This document shows positions 1 to 7,628 of a stretch of DNA of 64,000 nt, in pieces. Origin of the DNA: JADJLQ01 sp038251405 (GTDB lineage Bacteria; Bacteroidota; Bacteroidia; Chitinophagales; Saprospiraceae); contig JBBSBH010000004.1 of the NCBI GenBank assembly GCA_038251405.1, positions 124,001 to 188,000 on the forward strand, in the 5' to 3' direction. Position numbers and translations under genes: made by a program. Each line of letters starts with the position of its first letter. Position 1 is the first letter of the stretch. The notes beneath the pieces are model-generated. The model saw only the letters and a list, made by a program, of their open reading frames with translations, was not told the DNA's origin and made no database searches.

Positions 1-891
1 TACCAGTAGGATCCCACATATTACAAATAGAGTGCCGATGATCTGAAAAAAGTCCATTTTTTCACCGAGAAAAAAGTAAGCCAAAATAATAGTACTTACT
101 GGTCCTATAGCAGATAAAATGGCTGCATTATTTGCACCAATACTTTTTATACCCATGGAAACTAAAAAATTTGGAATTACAGTCGCTATTATCCCAAGCC
201 ACATTCCGTAAACCACCATATTGCCATGCAAATCATTCAATCCAAATTTTCCAGAAATAATATAGTGAATAAAGACACCTGCAGTAGATGCAATTAGTGA
301 AAAAGAAGTAAACAATATCGGTGGTACTTTTTTCACCAATCTACCAGTCCCTACAATGTAACCGGCGAATGTAATGGCACATAAAAATATCAAACTACTT
401 CCCAAAACTAAATGCTCTGGTAAAATCCCCACATGCATCTCATGCCAAAATGTTATTAATAACCCGAAATAACTAAGACCTAATGCCCAAATTTGTTTTC
501 GATTTATTTTCTCCTTAAATAAGACTGCATTGATCAATACCACGAAGGTGGGATATAAAAATAGAATTAGTCGTTCCAGACCAGCTGTAATAAATTGTAA
601 TCCTAAGAAATCCAGGAGGCTACTCAGATAATAACCTAAAATCCCCAGAATGAAAATATAAAGCCATTGCCGGGTAGTGGGTAAGTTGCCCTTTGCTTTG
701 CTAAGAGAAATTAATCCGGTGACTACAAAAAAAGGAAATGCGAAAAGCATTCTCAGGGCAAGAAGTGATATAGCATCAATAGCAGTATCTCTAAAAGCGA
801 TTTTCACCATTACTGCTTTAGTGGAAAATAGTATGGAACCAAAAAGTATCCATGCATACCCTTTATACTTAGTCTTGCCTGTTTTGTCCAT
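1..891 (-). CDS. EamA/DMT-family permease, 3' end outside window
   Basis: Reading leftwards from an ATG at 891 there is an open frame of 297 codons with no stop before the window edge, so the C-terminus is missing. The product is very hydrophobic, with about ten predicted membrane segments in two halves, as in drug/metabolite transporters of the EamA type. The halves end in similar patterns: a YPTFVVL segment then FKEK in the first, and IGPVSTIILAYFFLGEK in the second, the classic EamA repeat signature. Known members export or import small metabolites, and substrate cannot be told from sequence. It is divergent from the tRNA gene that follows. No Shine-Dalgarno is seen, as usual for this phylum. 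Family assignment is firm; function is not. Confidence 0.85.
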   Translation of the reverse strand, partial: MDKTGKTKYKGYAWILFGSILFSTKAVMVKIAFRDTAIDAISLLALRMLFAFPFFVVTGLISLSKAKGNLPTTRQWLYIFILGILGYYLSSLLDFLGLQFITAGLERLILFLYPTFVVLINAVLFKEKINRKQIWALGLSYFGLLITFWHEMHVGILPEHLVLGSSLIFLCAITFAGYIVGTGRLVKKVPPILFTSFSLIASTAGVFIHYIISGKFGLNDLHGNMVVYGMWLGIIATVIPNFLVSMGIKSIGANNAAILSAIGPVSTIILAYFFLGEKMDFFQIIGTLFVICGILLV

Positions 892-1005
892 TTGAAATGC
901 ACAAAATGATACTTTTACTTATAACTACCAGACTAAAGATCCATCAAACTACACGATCAAACGCGCCATAAAGAAACAGTACAAATTGATATCTTTGCAC
1001 TTTCT

Positions 1006-1087
1006 GCCCGGATGGTGAAATTGGTATACACGTATGCTTGAGGTGCATATGCCGCAAGGTGTGCAGGTTCGAGTCCTGTTTCGGGCA
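1006..1087 (+). tRNA. tRNA-Leu (anticodon GAG)
   Basis: The acceptor arm GCCCGGA at 1006 pairs with TTCGGGC at 1080-1086, with one G-U pair. The D-loop follows the leucine pattern (GAAATTGGTATAC). The anticodon arm has loop TTGAGGT, giving anticodon GAG. A long variable arm and the T-arm GCAGGTTCGAGTCCTGT follow, as expected of a class II tRNA. CCA is not encoded: the discriminator A at 1087 is followed by CACAA. A TATCTTTGC box at 990-998 fits the Bacteroidetes -7 motif TAnnTTTG and is a likely promoter element. Confidence 0.95.
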
Positions 1088-1112
1088 CAAGATTATTATT
1101 CTAAGTATTTAT

Positions 1113-1143
1113 AAGTCAATCAGTTAATGGTTGACTTTTTTTA
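1113..1143 (+). terminator. Rho-independent terminator after tRNA-Leu
   Basis: AAGTCAA at 1113-1119 and TTGACTT at 1131-1137 form a 7-bp stem with an 11-base loop. A run of T follows, reaching 1143. It lies 26 bases after the tRNA and closes a single-gene transcript. Confidence 0.75.
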
Positions 1144-1223
1144 TTTGTCGACTGGTTTCTGAACAAAAATGATACCTTCCAGATATTACAATTCAAGGGA
1201 ATTAATATATATTCCAATCGTTT

Positions 1224-1583
1224 TTGATAACCAACCCTATCAAAAAACTTATAAAATTGGCCTCAGTAATTAACATTGATTTTATTCCAAATCCTAATCC
1301 AGCCAAAAAGGATGTATTGAAACTTCAATTCTCCTTAGCCGCTCAAGATTTTTACAAAGACTTTTGCAGTGAGATCAAATACCAACAGGGCAATAAGACC
1401 TTAGATATTAAATCTGATGGCCGCTTATTCATCATCAATGAAAAAGAATCTATTCAGATCCTTGAGCATGAGGTTAAAATATATAAGCAACTTCAATCCT
1501 CAGAACAGGTAAAATTCATTGCCAGGATTTTTTCTTTATCGGGAAGATCCACCTCCAAGGTATTTGACTTAGTCCCTTTTTAA
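1224..1583 (+). CDS. hypothetical protein, 119 aa
   Basis: An open frame of 119 codons begins with TTG at 1224; the preceding in-frame stop is at 1203, and there is no ATG near the start. The product is mixed alpha/beta, lysine-rich and without signal peptide or membrane segment. The ending RIFSLSGRSTSKVFDLVPF looks like a real folded C-terminus. I do not recognise the family. Nothing upstream identifies a ribosome site, so the start is uncertain. Its amino-acid composition is normal for the neighbourhood and no competing frame exists on the other strand, which supports coding. Confidence 0.4.
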   Translation: MITNPIKKLIKLASVINIDFIPNPNPAKKDVLKLQFSLAAQDFYKDFCSEIKYQQGNKTLDIKSDGRLFIINEKESIQILEHEVKIYKQLQSSEQVKFIARIFSLSGRSTSKVFDLVPF

Positions 1584-2244
1584 ATATTGTATAAGTAGGT
1601 CGAAGTCGCAGAAACAGGTTTAATCAAAGACAAACATCAAAAAGAACCCCTGTAGTAAGTATATAGAAGCGGTCATATGGCAAGACAAACCAATCAAAAA
1701 TGTCAACCCGGAAGCTTTATAAGGTGATATGACGAATTGTTTAGACAAAGTAATGGAGGTTACCAGATTCTTTTAAGGAATTGGATGAAGGTTCTCAAAA
1801 CATAGGAATTACCTGCCAGCCGTTTTGGAAAGAATACAAATATTATATCTATCTTTTTTTTGAAAAGCTCAATTGGTCAGATCACGCTAATCTATCGTCA
1901 TGAGTTGACGGGAGGTCGAGAGTTCTCAAATCAACTTACACACAACCTAATGAACTAGCCAGCCCATTGGTCTGTTGATTATTTTTTGAGTTCTTCTTCA
2001 TTCATAGTAAAGTATTAAATTTATTATTCGCAGATAAATAAATTAGGTTGAACTTATGAAAAAATAAACTTTTGCCATCTACCTGTGTATAAACTGAAGT
2101 ATATTGTTCCATAAAAGAATACTGCAATGAATAAATTATCAGCTGCAGGAATTCACGAAAGAGTTATGGGCAAGATGGCTCGCTATGGCTACTTTCAGGT
2201 GTTTGGATGGGATATTTAATAAAGAATGCTAACAATATTAAACC
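1584..2244. other. intergenic stretch, no recognisable gene
   Basis: About 660 AT-rich bases. The only frame worth naming is a 30-codon ORF on the plus strand at 2127-2219 (starts MNKLSAAGIHERVMGKM), ending 25 bases before glgA. It could be a leader peptide, but its coding nature is unsupported. A short hairpin CGTCA/TGACG lies near 1898-1912. I see no RNA gene or mobile-element end. Confidence 0.4.
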
Positions 2245-3459
2245 ATGAAAGTAATTTTTTATACACGCGAATACCCACCCAACGTTTACGGGGGAGCCGG
2301 TGTCCACGTGGAATACCTGGCGAAAGAATTGTCCCGGTTTATGGAAGTAGAAGTGCGTTGCTTTGGTGATCAGGATAGTACAGATGAGCATCTACGCATT
2401 CTTGGGTTCAATTCGGACTTTCTTCCCACCATCAATACTAAGTCTGAACTATCACCCATCTTTAAAACCCTGAATACCTGTATCCAAATGAATGGAGGTG
2501 TGATGAATGCGGATCTCGTTCACTGTCATACCTGGTATGCTCAGTTTGCAGGTATCTTGTCCAAGCTTTGCTATGGCACACCCCTGATCGTGACCACCCA
2601 TTCCCTGGAACCACTCCGGCCATGGAAGAGGGAACAATTGGGAAGGGGGTATGACGCTTCATCCTGGATCGAAAAGACGGCCATTGAAATGGCAGATGCG
2701 GTCATTGCCGTATCTCAGGAGACGAAATTGGATGTGCTCCGTCACTTTGACTTAGATGAAAAGAAGATTAGCGTAATTTATAACGGCATTGACCTGGATG
2801 AATACAAATTCACCGCAGATACTTCCGCTCTCGAAAAATACGGTATTGATCCATCCAGACCCTATGTGCTTTTTGTAGGACGAATTACCAGGCAAAAGGG
2901 CATTATCCATCTTGTTAACGCCATCAAGTATATCGACAGGGCTACCCAGATAGTTTTATGTGCTGGTGCACCCGACACAGAAGCTATTGGCCGTGAAATG
3001 AAAGTGAGTGTTGAAGAGGTTCAGAAAATAAGGAGTAATGTGATTTGGATAGCGGAGATGGTGAGCAAAAAGGAAGTGATCCAGTTGTATTCTCATGCAG
3101 CAGTATTCTGTTGTCCTTCCATTTATGAGCCTTTTGGCATTATCAACATTGAAGCCATGGCTTGCAAAACTGCTGTAGTGGCGAGTAATGTCGGTGGCAT
3201 CAAAGAGGTAGTGAACCGGGATACAGGGATTCTGGTTCCACTTGAACAGGAAAAGACAGCACCTTTTGAAGCCTCTGATCCCGATAAGTTCTCCCGGGAT
3301 CTGGCTGATGCAATCAATACATTAATGAGTAATGAAAAATTAAGAGAAACCATGGGCGCCAATGGTCGGGAAAGAGTAGAAAAATATTTTGACTGGAAGG
3401 CGATCGCCAGGCAAACAGAAGACTTGTATAAAAAAATTTTGAACAATGATAAAAGATGA
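2245..3459 (+). CDS. glgA: GT4-type glycogen synthase (GlgA/GlgM-like)
   Basis: This 404-residue GT-B glycosyltransferase matches the 'Corynebacterium-type' glycogen synthase family, not the classical GT5 GlgA. The N-terminus (TREYPPNVYGGAGVHVEYL) carries the glycine-rich acceptor loop. KISVIYNGIDLDEY marks the domain linker, and FVGRITRQKG opens the nucleotide-binding domain. The E-x7-E motif is EPFGIINIE near residues 294-302. Family members transfer glucose from ADP-glucose; some actinobacterial relatives (GlgM) make maltose-1-phosphate instead, so the acceptor here is open. Its stop overlaps glgC by 14 bases, indicating a translationally coupled operon that makes ADP-glucose and uses it for storage polysaccharide. 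Confidence 0.9.
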   Translation: MKVIFYTREYPPNVYGGAGVHVEYLAKELSRFMEVEVRCFGDQDSTDEHLRILGFNSDFLPTINTKSELSPIFKTLNTCIQMNGGVMNADLVHCHTWYAQFAGILSKLCYGTPLIVTTHSLEPLRPWKREQLGRGYDASSWIEKTAIEMADAVIAVSQETKLDVLRHFDLDEKKISVIYNGIDLDEYKFTADTSALEKYGIDPSRPYVLFVGRITRQKGIIHLVNAIKYIDRATQIVLCAGAPDTEAIGREMKVSVEEVQKIRSNVIWIAEMVSKKEVIQLYSHAAVFCCPSIYEPFGIINIEAMACKTAVVASNVGGIKEVVNRDTGILVPLEQEKTAPFEASDPDKFSRDLADAINTLMSNEKLRETMGANGRERVEKYFDWKAIARQTEDLYKKILNNDKR

Positions 3460-4714
3460 TGTTTTAGCGATTATTCTTGGTGGAGGCCAGGGATCGCGTC
3501 TTTATCCTTTAACTGCTAAACGCTCTAAGCCGGCAGTGCCTATTGCAGGCAAATACCGGTTGGTTGACATTCCATTATCTAATTGTATTAATTCGAACAT
3601 CACCCGGATGTTTGTCCTCACCCAATTTAACTCAGCGTCGCTGAACCGTCATATTAAGAATTCCTACAATTTTAGTTTGTTCAGTAACGCTTTTGTTGAT
3701 TTGCTTGCAGCCGAACAAACCATATCGAATAAGAATTGGTTCCAGGGCACTGCGGATGCTGTGCGTCAAAGCATGCATCATTTTCTCAGCCATGATTTTA
3801 AATATGCCTTAATCCTTTCCGGAGACCAGTTGTATCAAATGGATTTCAACCTTCTTATTGAGCGACATATTGAGAGCGGTGCGAGGATTACCATCGCCAC
3901 TTTGCCGGTGAAAGCAGATGAAGGAACTGAATTCGGTATCATGAAGACCGATCATGAAAGTATGATCACCAGTTTTGTTGAAAAACCAAACGCGCATGAA
4001 ATCCTTAAATGGAACTCTGATGTGAGTGATTATATGAAGTCCGAAGGTCGCCTGTACCTCGCTTCAATGGGTATATATGTATTTGACAGAGACTTATTGA
4101 TCGAGCTGATGAACGATCCGAATACCAATGATTTTGGAAAGGAAATCATTCCACAATCTATTGGAAAACACAAGATACTCAGTTATCAGTTTGAAGGATA
4201 TTGGACTGACATTGGAAACATTCGCTCATACTTTGAGGCCAACCTGGGATTGACAGATCCAATTCCGAGCTTTAATCTGTTTGACGATAAAAATCGGGTT
4301 TACACGCGGGCAAGAATCCTGCCTACATCTAAAATATCAGGTACCTTGATCAATGACTCAGTAATTGCTGATGGATGTATCATCCGTGCTACTAAAATAG
4401 AACGATCCGTCATAGGTATTCGATCCAGAATCGGAAAAGGAAGTACAGTAATCAATACATATGTGATGGGGAATGACTCCTATCAAACGCTTGAAGAAAT
4501 AACGCAAAAACATGGCGACATGTTGATGGGCATCGGTGAAGATTGTTATATTAAAAATGTCATTCTTGACAAAAACTGCAAAATTGGAAATAATGTGACT
4601 ATAATAGGTGGCCCTCATCTCGAAAATAATGAAACAGATTTGTATGTTATTTCAAGTGGAATCGTGGTTGTGAAAAAAGATGTTACGATACCGCCTGGGT
4701 TTGTTATAAAATAA
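3446..4714 (+). CDS. glgC: glucose-1-phosphate adenylyltransferase
   Basis: This 422-residue enzyme makes ADP-glucose from ATP and glucose-1-phosphate, the committed step of bacterial glycogen synthesis. The N-terminal nucleotidyltransferase domain begins IILGGGQGSRLYPLTAKRSK, the diagnostic pyrophosphorylase signature. Further motifs are SGDQLYQMDF and the sugar-phosphate site FVEKP. The C-terminal third is a left-handed beta-helix of hexapeptide repeats, and the stretch MGNDSYQTLEE resembles the plant/cyanobacterial allosteric region. Length is normal. The start overlaps the end of glgA, so the two are co-translated. Confidence 0.95.
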   Translation: MIKDDVLAIILGGGQGSRLYPLTAKRSKPAVPIAGKYRLVDIPLSNCINSNITRMFVLTQFNSASLNRHIKNSYNFSLFSNAFVDLLAAEQTISNKNWFQGTADAVRQSMHHFLSHDFKYALILSGDQLYQMDFNLLIERHIESGARITIATLPVKADEGTEFGIMKTDHESMITSFVEKPNAHEILKWNSDVSDYMKSEGRLYLASMGIYVFDRDLLIELMNDPNTNDFGKEIIPQSIGKHKILSYQFEGYWTDIGNIRSYFEANLGLTDPIPSFNLFDDKNRVYTRARILPTSKISGTLINDSVIADGCIIRATKIERSVIGIRSRIGKGSTVINTYVMGNDSYQTLEEITQKHGDMLMGIGEDCYIKNVILDKNCKIGNNVTIIGGPHLENNETDLYVISSGIVVVKKDVTIPPGFVIK

Positions 4715-4994
4715 ATTGTTGAAATTTCCATAGTATCATAGAATTGTTAGAACGAGAGAGGGGTAAATTATAAATTATGCCGTCCTGATAGAATATCAAT
4801 TTCGTGTTTCGTTAAGGGAGAATCAGGATAATTGACCCACTCATTATGCATAAGTCCGCCTCTTTGCGATTCTCCCGCTGCATCAGCGGGACACAAGGTC
4901 GGGAGTTCTTCGATGGATTAATATGGATCAGGAATTAAGGAACAGATCCAAGTATTTATAACCTAACATTTGTTTTTATTAATACTTCCGAGAA
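4715..4994. other. intergenic stretch with one perfect palindrome
   Basis: No gene seen in 280 bases. TCCCGCTG at 4873-4880 and CAGCGGGA at 4884-4891 form a perfect 8-bp hairpin with a CAT loop. No T-tract follows, so it is not a standard terminator; it may be an attenuating hairpin or part of a dispersed repeat. Confidence 0.4.
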
Positions 4995-5138
4995 ATGAAA
5001 TCTGAACAATTGACTGAATTTCTTGATGACTTATATCATCATTATGCGCAAATGGATTGGTATCTAAAACAGTTAAAGTTAGCCTCAATTGAAATTGATA
5101 AAATAAATGGAGAAAATGAAAGTGAAACAAATAAATAA
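4995..5138 (+). CDS. small hypothetical protein, 47 aa
   Basis: ATG at 4995 to TAA at 5136-5138 encodes 47 residues. The peptide is strongly amphipathic and helical (EQLTEFLDDLYHHYAQMDWY followed by a charged tail). It has no membrane segment or signal peptide, and its composition looks protein-like, not like random AT-rich sequence. It ends about 38 bases before the attC-like hairpin at 5176, which is where the ORF of an integron cassette would sit. I do not recognise the family, and a chance frame remains possible. Confidence 0.35.
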   Translation: MKSEQLTEFLDDLYHHYAQMDWYLKQLKLASIEIDKINGENESETNK

Positions 5139-5143
5139 CGAAA

Positions 5144-5301
5144 GCCTGTCTACCGCAGACTACCGCAGGCAGGCATAACACCGTATATAAGCTATGGCTT
5201 GGTCTGTGCCTATTTGGAAAATCTACGGATTTTCCAAAGTTAGTTTATATTTGGAGAGGTTCGTGCTGAAACACGCTACAGCTCATATACATAAACGTTG
5301 G
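5144..5301 (+). repeat. attC-like palindromic intergenic element
   Basis: The core runs from TAAC at 5176 to GTTGG at 5301. GTATATAAGCTATGGC (5183-5198) and GCTACAGCTCATATAC (5275-5290) are imperfect inverted arms, 13 of 16 matching. Between them sits a perfect 11-bp hairpin, TTTGGAAAATC/GATTTTCCAAA (5213-5223 and 5228-5238), with loop TACG. A long imperfect hairpin bounded by AAC and GTT is the general plan of integron attC recombination sites. The outermost 7-bp boxes do not fit the consensus well, so this is only attC-like. Just upstream (5144-5174) is a direct repeat of CTACCGCAG flanked by GCCTG/CAGGC. No integrase gene is in the window. Confidence 0.45.
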
Positions 5302-5343
5302 TATTCATTAAAATTAAAAATGATTAAATAATTAAAAACAAAA

Positions 5344-5928
5344 ATGAAGATATTATTAATCTTACTTGGAGTAATACTCATAGCTTTTATCGTTATACAG
5401 CTTTTTGCTTTCTATAGCCAAAGGAATATTGAGACTTACCCTTATGTAGTCCTTAAAAAATACGACACATTTGAAATAAGACGCTATGAAGCAACTTTAT
5501 TTACCTCCGTCAAACTCTCAACCAAAGGATATAAGAATTCTTCAAGTAAAGGGTTCTCCATTTTAGCGGGATATATTTTTGGAAATAATGAAAGGAATGA
5601 AAAAATATCTATGACCTCTCCAGTAACTATGTCATTAGAAGATTCTATGACGATGATGTTTATGGTTCCAAAGGAATTAAAAAAAGAAATGCTTCCTAAA
5701 CCTGATCAATCGCTTATAGAATTTAAGGAAGAGCCTGCTAAAACAGTTGCTGCATTAAACTTTAACGGTTGGGCTAATGATAAAAAAATAGAAATGTTTA
5801 AACAGAAATTAAAATCAGCTTTAGATGCTGAAAGTATAAATTATTCTGACCGATTTTACTTTTTGGGTTATAATGCACCTTATGAAGTTTTTAATCGAAA
5901 AAATGAAGTTATGGTTGAATTGCAATGA
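5344..5928 (+). CDS. SOUL-family heme-binding protein, membrane-anchored
   Basis: A 194-residue protein with one N-terminal membrane helix (residues about 2-24) and a SOUL/HBP fold. Diagnostic features are YVVLKKYDTFEIRRYE near the start of the domain, the KISMTSPVTM motif in the middle, and a C-terminal RFYFLGYNAPYEVFNRKNEV. Family members bind heme or other tetrapyrroles, but the bacterial role is poorly defined. The helix suggests anchoring to the inner membrane with the domain outside the cytoplasm. The gene is alone, preceded by the attC-like element. Family call is firm; ligand is inferred. Confidence 0.85.
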   Translation: MKILLILLGVILIAFIVIQLFAFYSQRNIETYPYVVLKKYDTFEIRRYEATLFTSVKLSTKGYKNSSSKGFSILAGYIFGNNERNEKISMTSPVTMSLEDSMTMMFMVPKELKKEMLPKPDQSLIEFKEEPAKTVAALNFNGWANDKKIEMFKQKLKSALDAESINYSDRFYFLGYNAPYEVFNRKNEVMVELQ

Positions 5929-6030
5929 GATGCGCTTGACCAATTAATAAAAAACATATAAAATTATTAAACTAATTTATAAAAGAATTAAAACGAACAC
6001 CAAAGCTAATAACTGGCGTAGTGCAATATA

Positions 6031-6210
6031 TCAAATTACAATTGACATTAATAAGCATTTGACAGTTAGTATAAAATGATTCCTAAGATACTTTTTGATG
6101 GTCGTCTTGGATATACCAGTATCTCTTGCAATCCGCTTTATAGCGATGCCTTGTTGATGTAATCTAAGGATCTGTTTTAACTGTTCCATTTTTATTGATT
6201 TAGCTGCCAT
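6031..6210 (-). pseudogene. IS21-family istA remnant (N-terminus only)
   Basis: Reading leftwards from the ATG at 6210, the first 43 or so codons match the start of an IS21 transposase (IstA): MAAKSIKMEQLKQILRLHQQ, then a helix-turn-helix with RIARDTGISKTTIKKYL. After that the similarity ends and the frame runs into unrelated sequence with a stop at 6031. The catalytic DDE region and the istB partner are missing, so the element is dead. It abuts the repeated IS end at 6271-6466. Confidence 0.75.
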
Positions 6211-6270
6211 ACCTCATTTTTTGCAGGTAAATGACAGGATAAATCAATCATTCATTCTGTAAACTACCAG

Positions 6271-6466
6271 GGGTCGGAATGTGTCGGAATATCAGCATTC
6301 AAAAGCACACAAGGGGGGTCAGTATGTGCCAGAATGTCAGACAACTTAACCCACTTAAAGTCCTAATTTGAACTTCAAGGTGGGGTCAGCAACTCCGGAA
6401 TACTGGGGTCATTCCGATAGCTATCGGAATAAAACGGAATAGGGGGTCAGTATGCTCCGGAATTTA
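6271..6466. repeat. IS21-type terminal repeat cluster
   Basis: Five direct copies of a GGGGTCA-type box start at 6271 (GGGGTCG), 6316, 6382, 6405 and 6443, each normally followed after several bases by a CCGGAAT- or CAGAAT-type box. Multiple terminal repeats of this kind are typical of IS21-family ends, where the transposase binds. They lie directly upstream of the istA remnant, so this is one end of the decayed element. The other end is not visible in the window. Confidence 0.65.
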
Positions 6467-6468
6467 CA

Positions 6469-6725
6469 ATTAGAATTTCTATGCAAAATCTGAGGTGTTG
6501 AAAATGAATTATTTATTTTGATTTAAAATGGTAAGAAATAATTACATTTTCAAGACTCAGGTCTGATGACTCCAATAGTCGTATCAGATCCGTACGATAA
6601 AATGTAGGGATGCTGATATTCATCATCCGCACTCATAGGAGGTTAATCTCGATAAATAGTTGGTTTTCAATTCAACTATTTCATCGACCGTTGGCAATTT
6701 TTGCTTCAGCTGCAAAAATTGGGTT
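6469..6725. repeat. dispersed multi-hairpin repeat, copy 1 (with 43-bp insert)
   Basis: This sequence recurs in inverted orientation at 29043-29256. The shared 214 bases differ at about eight positions. Copy 1 has 43 extra bases at 6589-6631 that copy 2 lacks. The repeat is non-coding and contains several inverted repeats: GTCTGAT...ATCAGA(C), a GAGGTTAA(C/T)CTC palindrome, AAATAGTTG/CAACTATTT, and a terminal AAATTTTTGC-type hairpin ending in TTGGGTT. It starts directly against the IS21 end repeats. It may be a MITE-like or structured-RNA element. Confidence 0.8.
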
Positions 6726-6823
6726 TAAATTGGAAGATTCTCTTAACCAATACCAAATGGGATTTTTGCCTATTTTCTAAATATTAGCGGTTCGTTTTTT
6801 TTAGTTCGCTCTTTTCGGTCAAG

Positions 6824-7539
6824 CTATGGGTTCATTCTGTCAAATGTTGCTTTTATAATTTCTGGTGTTGCTTTGTACACTATTTCACTAAAACCAAAAG
6901 TAAGTTCTGTTTTGCCTTCATTTATTTGTTGAAAAACCGCGTTCACAAAATCACTCACTGCAGGTTGTCCATCGTGCAAACCTTTACCACCAAGGTCAGT
7001 ATTCAAGGCTGGTGGAATCATTTCAATTACTTCAATATTTTTTTCTTTAAGCATATGTCTTAATGAAAGCGTAAAGGAATGGAAAAATGCTTTTGTTGCG
7101 CAGTAAACTGGCACTTTTGAAAGTTGCACAAATGCCAACCCTGATGTAACATTAATTATGGTGTCTAAGGATTTTAAATTTGAGAACAAGCTTGTCAAAT
7201 GAATTGGTGCTAATACATTCGTGGTAATTTCAGTTTTGGCTCTTTCATAAAAGTCGTTGTCTGAAATATTCATCCAATTCTGAATACCCGCATTGTTTAC
7301 AAGCACATTTAAGTCACTGTGATTTTTTGATATCCAATTATAAAGTTCAATACGTTCTAGGACAAATCGCATACTTTAGTTATTACGGAAGGGAATTTGG
7401 CAGCAACATCTTTTAATGTTTCTGCTCGCCTCCCACAAATTATGACAGCGTTATTTTCTTGAATGAATTTTTCAGTAAGTCCTAAGCCAATTCCACTGGC
7501 TCCGCCTGTTATTAATATTTTGTTGTTTGCTAATTTCAT
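6824..7539 (-). pseudogene. short-chain dehydrogenase (DltE-like), frameshifted
   Basis: Two overlapping frames make one SDR. The first, from ATG at 7539, encodes MKLANNKILITGGASGIGLG with the NAD-binding TGxxxGIG motif and ends at a TAG at 7357-7359 after KVCDLS. The second frame resumes at once with ERIELYNWISKNHSDLNVLVNNAGIQ and includes the NNAG motif, the catalytic Tyr-x3-Lys as YCATK, and the C-terminus ending at 6824. The break is near 7353-7360, and a few bases (not a multiple of three) appear lost. It could be a real mutation or a sequencing error. The following aldo/keto reductase and AraC genes are on the same strand and form a likely cassette. An upstream in-frame start at 7599 is less likely. 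Confidence 0.8.
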
Positions 7540-7628
7540 TTTACTATTTTTTGATGTAAAGAAGGTTATTAAATTAGATTTCTTGAAACGTTGATTCAAA
7601 GCTCGTCTGCCTCGAAACTCATAAAATA

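Noticed and set aside
1880..1940. tRNA-like segment with GGTCGAGAGTTCTCAA
   Set aside because: The T-arm-like words are not accompanied by acceptor or anticodon stems; the similar patch near 4897 also fails.
2127..2219. 30-codon ORF before glgA
   Set aside because: Too short and without supporting features; mentioned in the gap entry only.
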